A stretch of 52,250 nt of DNA from CAZDKO01 sp964506075 [NCBI: uncultured bacterium] (GCA_964506075.1 CAZDKO010000008.1:1-52250), one strand, 5' to 3'; counted from the stretch's first letter, positions 18,888-27,536 are shown. The notes: generated from the sequence alone by a model not told the origin. Translations and numbers: made by a program.

Positions 18888-18907
18888 AAACCGGATATAG
18901 TCGGTTT
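18888..18907. repeat. Short hairpin, copy 1 (AAACCG...CGGTTT)
   Basis: Perfect 6-base arms at 18888-18893 and 18902-18907 around an 8-base loop. It shares AAACCGGATATA with the hairpin at 22368-22388, so the two flank the aspartate decarboxylase/antiporter pair. Function unknown. Confidence 0.4.
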
Positions 18908-18981
18908 AATTTAAGTTTTCTTTTGTTACCCGGCGTTCAGGGTTAATTTTGTCTTGTAAAAATCCCAGTCTCCATTTACAA

Positions 18982-19009
18982 TTGATTTTTAGAGACCATC
19001 TTATATAGA
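18982..19009 (+). promoter_or_regulatory. Candidate promoter for the aspartate operon
   Basis: TTGATT at 18982-18987, 16 bases, TATAGA at 19004-19009. The start would be near 19016, about 38 bases before the decarboxylase ATG. It is a moderate match only. Confidence 0.4.
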
Positions 19010-19053
19010 CAATTTATAACTCCGCCGCTTAATTATATCTCCAAGGAGGGCAA

Positions 19054-20646
19054 ATGAAAAAATTTGAAGAAAAAAGATATGAGCACCTGAGTCCTTTTGA
19101 GATAAAGAACAAGTTAATTCAGATAGCGGAAACATACGGTGAAAAAATGATGTTAAACGCCGGCCGCGGTAATCCCAACTGGGCAGCCATTACTCCCCGA
19201 AAAGGTTTTTTTCAATTGGGGCTGTTTGCCCTGGAAGAGTCGGAAAAAATATCCCATCGCCCGGACCTCGGCGGGACCCCGGATAAAAAAGGCATCACCG
19301 CAAGATTTGAAAATTTCGCCCGGAGAAATAAAAAAGATCCGGGTGTATCCTTTCTCAGTGAAGTCTTCAGTTATGCCCGTCGGCAATTTAAAATCAACCC
19401 TGACGATTTAATCGGAGAAATGGTCAACGGAATTTTAGGCGATCATTACCCCACCCCCGACCGGATGCTTAAATACCCGGAGATAATCGTCCATGAATAT
19501 CTGCGCCAGGAAATCTGCAGCGGTGACGTAAAATCCGGCCGGCTCGATTTATTCGCCACGGAGGGCGGTACAGCGGCAATGGACTATATTTTCACGACTC
19601 TCATGGAAAATAAATTACTCCATAAAAAAGACAAAATAGCTCTCGGCACGCCAATCTTTACGCCGTATCTTGAAATTCCGCGTCTGAACGACTACGAGTT
19701 TATCGAACTTGAAGTAGCCCAGAACGAAAACGCAGACTGGCAGTATTCTGACTCTGAAATCGAAAAACTCGCTGACCCTAAAGTTAAGGCTTTCTTTCTG
19801 GTCAACCCGTCCAACCCCACCTCAGTCAGCATAAAACCGGAAACGCTGGACAAAATCGGCCAACTCGTCAGAACGCGACGAAAGGACCTTATAATCCTCA
19901 CCGACGACGTCTACGGCACCTTCGTTAACGGTTTTAAGTCTATTATGGCCGTGGCGCCCCTGAACACAATTCTTGTCTATTCCTATTCAAAATATTTCGG
20001 CGCCACCGGATGGAGACTGGGCGTTATTGCCGTGCATGAAAATAACGTTTTCGACCGGATCATTGCTTCCCTGCCCCCGAAAGACAAAAAACAGCTTCAT
20101 GACCGTTACAGTTCCGTGACCCTTAATCCGGATAAAATGAAACTTATCGACCGGATGGTAGCGGACAGCCGTTCAGTAGCTTTGAACCATACCGCCGGTC
20201 TTTCCACTCCCCAACAGGTTCTGATGACTCTTTTTTCTTTATTCTGCCTGATCGATAAAAAAGGTACTTATAAATGCCTGGCCCAGGACATCGTCCACCA
20301 CCGCTTTAAAACCCTTTATAAGTCCGTAGGTATTCCTCATCCGGAAAATCCCTATGACGCTCACTATTATGCCACGATTGACATACCTGAATTAGCCGAA
20401 CAAAGATACGGCGGAAATTTCGCTAAGTATCTGGTGAAAAATTTTGAACCTATTGATTTCGTCGTCCGCTTAGCCGAAGAAAAATCAATCGTCCTTCTTG
20501 ACGGCGGCGGCTTTGATGCTCCCAATATGTCCGTCAGGGTTTCCTTAGCTAATCTGCCCGACAGGAGCTACGAAGTTATCGGCCGGGGAATAAGCGATTT
20601 ACTGGCAGAATACTACCGACACTGGGAATCATCCCGTAAAAAATAA
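19054..20646 (+). CDS. asdA: Aspartate 4-decarboxylase (bifunctional aspartate aminotransferase/decarboxylase)
   Basis: 530 residues, the usual length of this fold-type I PLP enzyme, which turns L-aspartate into L-alanine plus CO2 and uses up a proton. The N-terminus (LSPFEIKNKLIQIA, LNAGRGNPNW) is diagnostic of the AsdA branch rather than ordinary aminotransferases. FLVNPSNPTSV and ILTDDVYGTF contact PLP, and K313 in YSYSKYFGATGWRLG forms the Schiff base. The gene lies 35 bases before the aspT antiporter; together they make a proton-motive aspartate/alanine cycle. By eye it is more GC-rich than its neighbours (many C/G third positions), a hint of recent acquisition. Ribosome site AAGGAGG. 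Confidence 0.95.
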   Translation: MKKFEEKRYEHLSPFEIKNKLIQIAETYGEKMMLNAGRGNPNWAAITPRKGFFQLGLFALEESEKISHRPDLGGTPDKKGITARFENFARRNKKDPGVSFLSEVFSYARRQFKINPDDLIGEMVNGILGDHYPTPDRMLKYPEIIVHEYLRQEICSGDVKSGRLDLFATEGGTAAMDYIFTTLMENKLLHKKDKIALGTPIFTPYLEIPRLNDYEFIELEVAQNENADWQYSDSEIEKLADPKVKAFFLVNPSNPTSVSIKPETLDKIGQLVRTRRKDLIILTDDVYGTFVNGFKSIMAVAPLNTILVYSYSKYFGATGWRLGVIAVHENNVFDRIIASLPPKDKKQLHDRYSSVTLNPDKMKLIDRMVADSRSVALNHTAGLSTPQQVLMTLFSLFCLIDKKGTYKCLAQDIVHHRFKTLYKSVGIPHPENPYDAHYYATIDIPELAEQRYGGNFAKYLVKNFEPIDFVVRLAEEKSIVLLDGGGFDAPNMSVRVSLANLPDRSYEVIGRGISDLLAEYYRHWESSRKK

Positions 20647-20681
20647 TTGCCTATGGTGGAATTAAAACAGAAGGAGAATCC

Positions 20682-22364
20682 ATGTTTAATCCTGTACTTG
20701 ATGTTTGTCGGCAATACCCGCAAATTCTGGTTTTTCTGACTCTGGCTTTCGGTTACGTTCTGGGTAAAATTAAGTTTTTCGGCTTTAGCTTCGGCGCAAC
20801 TACCTGTGTGCTTCTGGTCGCTATCGTCCTGGGACAAATAGGAATTGACGTACCAGAACTGCTGAAAAACATCAGCTTCGCTTTATTCACTTTTTGTATC
20901 GGGTATAAAGTCGGCCCCCAGTTTTTCGGCGCGTTAAAAAAGGAAGGGGTAAAATATATCTGGGTTTCGCTGGTGGTCGCTTTCGTCGCACTGGGGGTAA
21001 CGATCCTCCTCGGGAAACTCTACGGCTTTGACCCGGGAACTACAGCCGGAATGTTTGCCGGCTCGGTAACCGAATCGGCGGCCATCGGTACCGCTGAGGG
21101 AGCGATTAAACATCTGGTCATAACGGAAGCGCAAAAAGCCACTTTGAATACCAACGTAGCCGTCTCCTACGCTATAACTTACGTTTTCGGTACGGCCGGC
21201 ATGCTTATTTTTCTTAAGTTAGTCCCCTTTCTTTTCAAGGTTAACCTTAAAGAAGAAGCCCGGAAATTAGAGCTCAGTATGACCGGTGTTGACGAAGAGG
21301 ACGAAAAACCGGAATTGTTCTTCTGGAAAAGATTTCTGGAACTCCGGGTTTACCGCGTAACCAATCAAAATATCATCGGGAAAAAAATAAACGAAACAGA
21401 AGTTCTTTTTCCCGGACGCGTAGCGATAGATAAACTAAAAAGAGGCCAGGAAATAATCAAGCCGGAAGCCGGCATGACAATACAGGACAGAGACATCCTG
21501 GCGGTAGTCGGAAGAAATCCGAATCTTATTAAAGGCGCGGAAATAATCGGCCCTGAAGTTGAAGAAGCTGAAATTACTGGTTTAGTCGGTGAGGTTTTAG
21601 ACATCTGCATTCTTAATAAAAAGGTAGTCGGGAAAACCTTGGGTGAAATCAGCAAAAGCACCGAGACCCACGGCCTTTTCTTAAGAAAAATTACCCGCCA
21701 GGGACATGAATTACCTTTAACACGGAATACGGTAATCAATAAATGCGACATTTTTCAGATTATGGGAACCAAAGAAGACGTAGAAAGAATAGTTAAACAG
21801 TTGGGTTATGCCGAAAGACCTACGGCTATCACTGATTTAATCACGGTTGGTTTTGGCTGTGTCCTGGGGACCCTGATTGGTTTAATAGCCATCCCAGTCG
21901 CCGGTATTCCCATAACTTTAGGAATAGGTGGAGGGGTGTTGGTTTCCGGCCTTATTTTTGGCTGGTTAAGGTCGCTTCATCCCACCTTCGGACAGATTCC
22001 TGAAGGTTCTCAATGGGTCCTGATGAATCTGGGATTAAACCTTTTTGTCGCCTGCGTCGGACTGGCCGCCGGACCCAAAGCCCTGGAAGCCCTGCAAACT
22101 ACCGGTTTATCGATATTCTTTGCCGGCTGTATTCTGGCTCTGGCTCCGGTAATTGCGGGTTTGTTGTTCGGTAAATATGTTCTTAAGATGAATATCGTTT
22201 TACTTTTAGGTGCCTTAGCCGGTGCCCGAGTTATAACGGCGGCTCTTAACATGCTTCAGGAAGACGCCGATAGCTCCATTCCTATACTGGGTTACGCTGC
22301 CCCCTATGCTTTCGGCAATGTCCTTTTAACTATCTGGGGAACCGTAATTGTAAATATAATGTAG
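20682..22364 (+). CDS. aspT: Aspartate:alanine antiporter
   Basis: 560 residues, AAE family. An N-terminal half of membrane helices (about 15-165, including GTTAGMFAGSVTESAAIGTA) and a C-terminal half (about 385-560, including ALAGARVITAALNML) flank a cytoplasmic loop with two TrkA-C/RCK_C-like domains (about 215-370). This is the known AspT layout. It exchanges aspartate in for alanine out, moving net negative charge inward, so coupling to AsdA decarboxylation makes a proton-motive force. It lies downstream of asdA with 35 bases between and a GAAGGAGAA ribosome site. Close homologues of AspT can carry other dicarboxylates; the partner gene makes aspartate by far the likeliest substrate. Confidence 0.93.
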   Translation: MFNPVLDVCRQYPQILVFLTLAFGYVLGKIKFFGFSFGATTCVLLVAIVLGQIGIDVPELLKNISFALFTFCIGYKVGPQFFGALKKEGVKYIWVSLVVAFVALGVTILLGKLYGFDPGTTAGMFAGSVTESAAIGTAEGAIKHLVITEAQKATLNTNVAVSYAITYVFGTAGMLIFLKLVPFLFKVNLKEEARKLELSMTGVDEEDEKPELFFWKRFLELRVYRVTNQNIIGKKINETEVLFPGRVAIDKLKRGQEIIKPEAGMTIQDRDILAVVGRNPNLIKGAEIIGPEVEEAEITGLVGEVLDICILNKKVVGKTLGEISKSTETHGLFLRKITRQGHELPLTRNTVINKCDIFQIMGTKEDVERIVKQLGYAERPTAITDLITVGFGCVLGTLIGLIAIPVAGIPITLGIGGGVLVSGLIFGWLRSLHPTFGQIPEGSQWVLMNLGLNLFVACVGLAAGPKALEALQTTGLSIFFAGCILALAPVIAGLLFGKYVLKMNIVLLLGALAGARVITAALNMLQEDADSSIPILGYAAPYAFGNVLLTIWGTVIVNIM

Positions 22365-22367
22365 ATA

Positions 22368-22388
22368 AAACCGGATATATGCCGGTTT
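22368..22388. repeat. Short hairpin, copy 2 (AAACCGG...CCGGTTT)
   Basis: Perfect 7-base arms at 22368-22374 and 22382-22388, 7-base loop, directly between the aspT stop and the ribosome site of the binding-protein gene. No run of T follows on the plus strand, so it is not a classical terminator. It may stabilise or process the operon mRNA. Confidence 0.45.
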
Positions 22389-22405
22389 AAAATTAAGGAG
22401 AAAAA

Positions 22406-23425
22406 ATGAAAAAAATATTTTGCGTTTTATTCATTCTGCTTGTTTCTTTTCAATCTGGACCAGCCTCCTTGAGCAAAGAACCTATTGAGCTAAAAATATC
22501 GCATCACGGACCATCTTACTGGATTCAACAAACCGACGTTTTAGAGCCCTGGGCAAAAAAAATTGAACTTCTCACCGAGGGAAAAGTCAAATTTAAATTC
22601 TTTCCTGAAGAAACACTGGGTAAGGCCGCCGAGCATTACGACCTGACCATCAAAGGAACAACAGACATTGCCCTGGGATTACCTGATTATACCCCCGGTC
22701 GTTTCCCTCTGATTTCGGGTATAAAATTACCCTTTTTAGGTATCCAGAACGGTGAAAAAGCCTCGTTGGTTTTATGGCACCTATATCAAAACTATCTCCA
22801 GGATGAATTTAAAGATGTCAAAGTCTTATGGATGTTTTGCAATGGACCTTTCCAGCTTCACACTATAAATAAAGAAGTCAAGACGATTGAAGATTTAAAA
22901 GGATTAAGACTTAGAATAAGTGACTCTGATTCAGCAAAAGTTCTTGAAATGTTGGGCGCTATTACGGTCAGTTGTACTGCCCCCGACGGATACAAGCTCA
23001 TGGCCGAAGGTAAACTGGACGGGACCGTTATCCCCTGGGAGGGGGCCTTAAATTTTAAATATCTTGACCTGTGTAAATATCACACCATAATTAACATGTA
23101 CACTATGCCGTTTTTCGTGGTAATGAATAAAAAGAAATACGAATCGCTTCCTGAAGACATCAAAAAAGTTATAAACGAAAACAGCGGCGAAAAAATGGCC
23201 CTTCTGGCCGGGATAGCCATGGATAACGGCGATATTAAAGGTAAAAAAATAGCTGAAGAAAGAGGCGACGTTATCTATTACCTGCCGCCATCAAAACTTG
23301 AAAGATGGAGACAAATGACCATGTCAATTGGAGACCGCTGGATTGAAGAAATGGAAGCAAAAGGACTGCCCGGGCAGGAAGTTTTAACTTACGTCGTCAA
23401 TACTTTTGTTCAACTCCAGGAATAG
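22406..23425 (+). CDS. TRAP transporter solute-binding protein, DctP family (orphan)
   Basis: 339 residues with a signal peptide (about 1-24). DctP landmarks: IELKISHHGP at the first strand, EPWAKKIELLTEGKVKFKFFP, GTTDIALGLPDYTPGRFPL, EDLKGLRLRISDSDSAKVLEMLGA (with the Arg that normally clamps the ligand carboxylate) and TVIPWEGALNFKYLDL. These proteins normally feed DctQM permeases, but no DctQ or DctM gene is present. It follows aspT after 41 bases on the same strand. The ligand may be a dicarboxylate or amino acid related to the aspartate operon, or it may act with a permease elsewhere; both are inference. A CDF gene converges on it 19 bases downstream. Confidence 0.9.
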   Translation: MKKIFCVLFILLVSFQSGPASLSKEPIELKISHHGPSYWIQQTDVLEPWAKKIELLTEGKVKFKFFPEETLGKAAEHYDLTIKGTTDIALGLPDYTPGRFPLISGIKLPFLGIQNGEKASLVLWHLYQNYLQDEFKDVKVLWMFCNGPFQLHTINKEVKTIEDLKGLRLRISDSDSAKVLEMLGAITVSCTAPDGYKLMAEGKLDGTVIPWEGALNFKYLDLCKYHTIINMYTMPFFVVMNKKKYESLPEDIKKVINENSGEKMALLAGIAMDNGDIKGKKIAEERGDVIYYLPPSKLERWRQMTMSIGDRWIEEMEAKGLPGQEVLTYVVNTFVQLQE

Positions 23426-23444
23426 CTTTTTATCCCGGGGCGGT

Positions 23445-24344
23445 CTACCGTAAGGGTTCAATATGCAGTGAGATAAAAGTTTTCTTGCCAAACACATCTT
23501 TTAGTTTTTTTTCAACCTCTACGGAGATATTGTGCGCCTGAGCGACATTCAAAGATTTATCCAGTTCAATATGAATATCTATGGCTATATTATCACCAAT
23601 TTTCCTCGTGCGCATATTATGCGGATTCTTAACCCCCGATACCGACAGAACCGTTTCTAAAATTTTATCTTCCATCTCATCACTTAAAGAGGCATCAAGC
23701 AATTCGTTTAAACTTGGCCAGGAAATAGAAAAAGCTATTTTAGCGATGAATGCGCTTATTGTCACCGCCGCCAGAGGGTCAAGTATACGCCATTTCTGTC
23801 CCAATAATATCGCTCCGCCGACACCTATGACAGTGCCAATTGAAGAGAAAGCATCAGAACGGTGATGCCAGGCATTAGCGATTACCGCCTGACTATTAAT
23901 CTTTTTACCTGCTTTAACCGTGTAGCGGTAAAGCCATTCTTTAACCGCGATGGAAATAACGGCCGCATAAAAAGCAACCCAGCCGGGTCTGGCAATAATC
24001 TGTCCCTGAAAAGAATTAATGATTAGCTTAGCCCCGGTCCAAAAAATTTCTACGGCGATAATAAATAAAATGAATCCGATGATTACTGTCGCTAAGGTTT
24101 CAACCTTACCGTGTCCATAATCATGCCCTTTATCCTTGGGTTTACTGGCTATTTTCAACCCAAGCAAAACGACGATATCCGTAGATATATCGGAAAAAGA
24201 ATGAACGGCATCGGCTATAAGAGCGGCACTTTTTCCGGTTATGCCGGATATAAATTTAAAAATGGTTAAAGCTACATTGACTAAAAGACCTGTTAACGTT
24301 ACGCGGTTAGCTGTTTTAATTCGCCCGTCCATTTTTTTCCTCAA
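23445..24344 (-). CDS. Cation diffusion facilitator family metal exporter
   Basis: 299 residues, six-helix CDF transporter of the FieF type, exporting divalent metal (Zn, Fe or similar) against protons. The metal site on helix 2 is seen in DAVHSFSDISTD, and that on helix 5 in WHHRSDAFSSIG (HxxxD). The cytoplasmic C-terminal domain (about 205-299) has DIHIELDKSLNVAQAHNISVEVE and ends ISLHIEP, holding the dimer-interface metal ligands. The length is typical. The specific metal cannot be read from sequence. It overlaps no neighbour and has no obvious metal-responsive operator. Confidence 0.93.
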   Translation of the reverse strand: MRKKMDGRIKTANRVTLTGLLVNVALTIFKFISGITGKSAALIADAVHSFSDISTDIVVLLGLKIASKPKDKGHDYGHGKVETLATVIIGFILFIIAVEIFWTGAKLIINSFQGQIIARPGWVAFYAAVISIAVKEWLYRYTVKAGKKINSQAVIANAWHHRSDAFSSIGTVIGVGGAILLGQKWRILDPLAAVTISAFIAKIAFSISWPSLNELLDASLSDEMEDKILETVLSVSGVKNPHNMRTRKIGDNIAIDIHIELDKSLNVAQAHNISVEVEKKLKDVFGKKTFISLHIEPLR

Positions 24345-24402
24345 TTAATGGATTAACTACTTTATGCTTTATTATGGATATTATAACTTCTAAAATAATA
24401 AA

Positions 24403-24426
24403 CCCCAAGCAAAATTATGCCTGAGG
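24403..24426 (-). terminator. Terminator of the Rrf2-TauE operon
   Basis: On the minus strand, CCTCAGGC and GCTTGGGG form an 8-pair stem (two G-U pairs) around an 8-base loop, followed by TTTATTATTTT. It lies 30 bases after the exporter stop. Confidence 0.55.
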
Positions 24427-24455
24427 ATTATAAAGTCTACGGTTTAAAAGCTCTT

Positions 24456-25217
24456 CTATGAATGGATAAATACTTTCCAGAGAGTAAGAAAACCCAGGAT
24501 TAATATTACGATTGCTATGGCAACCTTTATTTTTCTTTCCGAGATTTTTCTTACCGCATGCGCGGCAAAAGGCACGGAAAGCAGGGCTCCGACCGTAAGG
24601 GAGGGAGCTAAAACCCAGTCAACCTTTGACTGCAGCAAAAAATATAAAATTATCCCCGTAAAACAAGTTACCCCCTCGGAAACTGAGGTAATCCCTATGG
24701 CGTTTTTAGCGCCGATTCCGGAAATTATCTGTCCCCCCATTACCAACGGACCATAGCCTCCCCCACTTATCCCCTTATTAAAAGAGGCCACTGTACCTAA
24801 AAAAATAATCTTTCTCCAGGTAAAGCGCGGTTTACGGTTAAATGTAGCTAAAATAAAAACACCCATAAAGACCACTATTGCTCCAATCCATATTTTAAGG
24901 ATATGGGCGGGAAGTTTTACGGCTGAATATACGGCGGCTACCGTCCCTATAACGGCAAAAATTGAAAGGATTAAAGCCACTTTAGAATCCTTGGAATAAA
25001 AATTAAAGTCCACATTTTTCAACTTGTGATGGAAAATACCAGCGGTAATGCCGGTAATAAATTCCGAAAAAAGAACAGCCGGAACAACCTGAAAAGGTTC
25101 AAACCCCGCCAGCAACAAAAGCGGGGTAAGAATAGTGCCGTATCCCATTCCCAGGCTTGAGTCAATAAATTCACAGATAAAAGCCAACGGGACAATAAGA
25201 TATACCCGGTAATCCAT
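24456..25217 (-). CDS. TauE/SafE family sulfite/organosulfur exporter
   Basis: 253 residues, almost wholly membrane helices (about seven or eight). Family features are the repeated short motif, FEPFQVVPAVLFSEFITGITAG in the first half and FNKGISGGGYGPLVMGGQII in the second. Members export sulfite, sulfoacetate or related C2 sulfonates, or take up formate-like anions; the substrate here is not determined. It lies 23 bases downstream of an Rrf2 regulator on the same strand and shares its promoter. Because several Rrf2 proteins (e.g. CymR) control sulfur metabolism, export of a sulfur anion is the better guess. Confidence 0.88.
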   Translation of the reverse strand: MDYRVYLIVPLAFICEFIDSSLGMGYGTILTPLLLLAGFEPFQVVPAVLFSEFITGITAGIFHHKLKNVDFNFYSKDSKVALILSIFAVIGTVAAVYSAVKLPAHILKIWIGAIVVFMGVFILATFNRKPRFTWRKIIFLGTVASFNKGISGGGYGPLVMGGQIISGIGAKNAIGITSVSEGVTCFTGIILYFLLQSKVDWVLAPSLTVGALLSVPFAAHAVRKISERKIKVAIAIVILILGFLTLWKVFIHS

Positions 25218-25240
25218 AAAAATTTTTCCTCTGCTTCAAG

Positions 25241-25642
25241 TTATGATAAATCCGAAAGTTTTAAATTTTCTAATCTATCGGCAATATAATCTCTTATTTC
25301 TTTCAGAACCTTTATGATTTTCTTTTCCTTTTCCAGAGGCGTATGCGAGAAAAAGTATTTACTTACAGACTCACTTGGGGCTAAAGCGCCATCCATTAAT
25401 CTTATGATTTGGGCCAGATTTATTTTATCCGGCGGTAACGCCAATCTGTAGCCGCCGCTCTCCCCCCTTTTAGTTTTCACATATCGATTCTGTTTCAATA
25501 TCAAAAATAACTGCTCTAAATATTTCTTAGGCACATCGTATTTTGAACATATCTCCCCTATTTTTATAAAACCCCTTTTTTCGTGACGGGCTATATAAAT
25601 AAGGGCCAGGAGCGAATATTCACTTTTAGTAGTCAGCTTCAT
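25241..25642 (-). CDS. Rrf2 family transcriptional regulator
   Basis: 133 residues. The winged helix MKLTTKSEYSLLALIYIAR, ISPKYLEQ-type recognition segment (DVPKKYLEQLFLILKQ) and wing RGESGGYRLALPPDKI match Rrf2. The three clustered cysteines that hold an Fe-S cluster in IscR/NsrR are absent (only one Cys, in IGEICSKY), placing it nearer CymR-like members that respond to partners or metabolites. A perfect 10-base palindrome overlaps its own promoter, so autorepression and control of the TauE-like exporter behind it are likely. Confidence 0.92.
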   Translation of the reverse strand: MKLTTKSEYSLLALIYIARHEKRGFIKIGEICSKYDVPKKYLEQLFLILKQNRYVKTKRGESGGYRLALPPDKINLAQIIRLMDGALAPSESVSKYFFSHTPLEKEKKIIKVLKEIRDYIADRLENLKLSDLS

Positions 25643-25662
25643 ATTATCATTGGTTTATATAC

Positions 25663-25687
25663 TTTGTCTATAGAAATTATAGACAAA
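25663..25687. promoter_or_regulatory. Palindromic operator for the Rrf2 regulator
   Basis: TTTGTCTATA (25663-25672) and TATAGACAAA (25678-25687) are perfect inverted arms around GAAAT. The palindrome covers the -10 box and the predicted transcription start of the regulator gene and ends 21 bases before its ATG. The size and dyad form suit an Rrf2 dimer site. Confidence 0.75.
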
Positions 25688-25704
25688 TGATTAATTTATG
25701 TCAA
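25676..25704 (-). promoter_or_regulatory. Consensus promoter of the Rrf2-TauE operon
   Basis: On the minus strand, TTGACA (25704-25699), 17 bases, TATAAT (25681-25676): a full consensus sigma-70 promoter. Its -10 box lies inside the palindrome, so a bound regulator would block polymerase. Confidence 0.8.
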
Positions 25705-25730
25705 GGGATATGTTAAAGCCGGAGATAAAT

Positions 25731-27425
25731 TTATTTATCGCTTTTATTTAAAAATCTATCTTCTGCTTTATAACCCAGCTCCGCCGCTTTTTTAAAATAT
25801 TGTCCGGCCAATTCATAATTCCCTTCATAATAATAAATCCTGGCCAGATTATTATAAGCTATGGCGTAGTCCGGATTAATTTCTATCGCTTTCTTATATA
25901 AATCAACGGCTTCTTCCTTTTTCCCCTCATTGTAATATAAATTAGCCAGATTGTTATAGGCGTATACCGTCTCGGGAGCAATCTCTATTGCCTTTTTGAA
26001 ATAATCCATAGCCTGCCGGTTATCCCCTCTCTCGGCGTAAATACTGCCAAGATTATAATAAACCTGAACATAACCGGGCGCTATTTGAAGGACTTTCTTA
26101 AATACCTCGATACTTTTTTCCTTATCCCCGGCTTCATAATAAGCGTAGCCCAGGTTATTGTATATCCGGGGATCTAAAGGAGAATACTCCAGGGTCTTTT
26201 TATAAAAAGTTATGGGCTCTCGCCAGTATCTATTCTGTCTGATAGTTAAACAGGAATAAAAACTTAATAAACCGGGTATAAAAATTAAGGTGAAAACCTT
26301 AAATTTCTTATTCCGGTAAAGGGAACACAGAATCTTAGCGGCAATGAGAAAAAAACCGATGGAGGCCACATACAGCCAGTGCTCAGCCATGTAAAAAGGA
26401 AGAGGGCATAAACCCGAAAAAGGAATCAGAGCTATAAAAAACCACATAATAGAAAAAGAAACTAAGTTATTACTGCTTTTTACCTTCAGGGCATAGATGA
26501 ATAATGACAGAAATAATAAAATCCCCGAAATTACCTTCGGATTTGAAAATTTAAAGAAGATATCTCCGTAATCAAAATGAAGGCGGAAAGGCAAAAATAA
26601 AATTCTTATGTAATTAATGAACGCCGCAAAAAATCCCGGTATCCTGTTGAACAAACCGGTAGATAAAGCCGAGCTAATCAGCGAAGACCCCAAAACAGCT
26701 TCTCTCCACAGAAAATAAAGCAAGGAAATCATTATTAAAGGCAGAAAAATTATGCCGTCTATTTTTCTCCCAAGCACATAGTGATATAAAATTAATAAAA
26801 GAGGCAGGATTAAAGTGCTTTCCTTGGATAAGAGAGCCAGTATATAGCTTAATATCGTAAAGATATAACTCCTGGCGTTCTTTAAATAAAGATATCGCAC
26901 GTAAAAAGTAAAACAGAGCAGCATAAAAATAAGCGCAAGGGATTCGTTCCTTCCCGATATATAAGCAACCGCTTCCGTATGAACCGGATGGACGAGGAAA
27001 AAGAGACCGGTTAACCAGGCAAGCAGATTATCCCCATAGAGGGTATATATAAAATAATAAACACTCAATCCGGCGAGGATATGAAGTAATATATTAATAA
27101 GATGATAACCGGAGACGTTAAAACGCCATAAAGAGTAGTCCGCCATATGGGTAAGGAGCTGCAAAGGACGGTAATAATTGAAATTTTGACCGGCAATAGT
27201 TCCTGTGTCTTTAAGGAAAAGCTTGGGTAAATTCTGCCAGTTTTTTATATAAACATTATCTTTTATTAAGAAAACATCATCCCAGATAAATTGACCCGGT
27301 AAAGAATTAGCGTATATAATAAACCCCAGAATTATTATCAGGGCAGTCTGTATAAAGACAGTCCTTTTACTGCTCGTTTCCATGGCTAATTTTATGTTCT
27401 TGACCAGTCCTTTCTCCATCACCAT
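25731..27425 (-). CDS. Multi-pass membrane glycosyltransferase-like protein with C-terminal TPRs
   Basis: 564 residues from the chosen start. About ten membrane helices occupy roughly 25-400. The first loop carries FIWDDVFLIKDN, matching the acidic DD-type site of GT-C mannosyltransferase-like proteins (TMTC/PMT-related), and HPVHTEAVAYISGRNE follows. Four TPR units (about 420-550) repeat the pattern YNNLGxxYYxxGxxxxAxxxxKKAxEIxP. Such GT-C/TPR fusions are common in diderm candidate phyla and may glycosylate proteins or lipids; donor and acceptor are unknown. The ATG at 27425 is preceded by AGGGG. An upstream TTG would add 12 residues and is less likely. Confidence 0.82.
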   Translation of the reverse strand: MVMEKGLVKNIKLAMETSSKRTVFIQTALIIILGFIIYANSLPGQFIWDDVFLIKDNVYIKNWQNLPKLFLKDTGTIAGQNFNYYRPLQLLTHMADYSLWRFNVSGYHLINILLHILAGLSVYYFIYTLYGDNLLAWLTGLFFLVHPVHTEAVAYISGRNESLALIFMLLCFTFYVRYLYLKNARSYIFTILSYILALLSKESTLILPLLLILYHYVLGRKIDGIIFLPLIMISLLYFLWREAVLGSSLISSALSTGLFNRIPGFFAAFINYIRILFLPFRLHFDYGDIFFKFSNPKVISGILLFLSLFIYALKVKSSNNLVSFSIMWFFIALIPFSGLCPLPFYMAEHWLYVASIGFFLIAAKILCSLYRNKKFKVFTLIFIPGLLSFYSCLTIRQNRYWREPITFYKKTLEYSPLDPRIYNNLGYAYYEAGDKEKSIEVFKKVLQIAPGYVQVYYNLGSIYAERGDNRQAMDYFKKAIEIAPETVYAYNNLANLYYNEGKKEEAVDLYKKAIEINPDYAIAYNNLARIYYYEGNYELAGQYFKKAAELGYKAEDRFLNKSDK

Positions 27426-27476
27426 AAAATTATATCCCCTAAAACACAAAAAACAAAGCAATTTTACCCCGAATAA

Positions 27477-27509
27477 AAAAAGCCGGCCGTTTAAATCGGT
27501 CAGCTTTTT
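27477..27509 (-). terminator. Terminator after the B12-radical SAM gene
   Basis: On the minus strand AAAAAGCTGACCG pairs with CGGCCGGCTTTTT (12 of 13 positions, one G-U) around a 7-base loop. It lies 28 bases after the radical SAM stop and separates it from the TPR gene. Confidence 0.6.
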
Positions 27510-27536
27510 AGAATAAGTTAAATTGAGCGTCTATTA

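Larger units (their letters stand above)
18609..19053. other. Divergent regulatory spacer of 445 bases
   Basis: It separates module B (leftward) from the aspartate operon (rightward). It contains the AAACCG hairpin and a candidate rightward promoter, both listed separately. I found no open frame with a ribosome site and no recognised riboswitch. A leftward promoter is probable but no box pair is convincing. Confidence 0.5.

Noticed and set aside
19226-19411. Small plus-strand frame inside asdA
   Set aside because: Out-of-frame shadow of a confidently assigned enzyme gene.
20934-22252. Minus-strand frames opposite aspT
   Set aside because: Antisense shadows with Ser/Pro/Arg-rich composition typical of reversed membrane-protein codons.
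27425-27461. Upstream TTG start for the TPR membrane protein
   Set aside because: It lies before the AGGGG ribosome site that serves the ATG at 27425 and adds residues not expected in the family.
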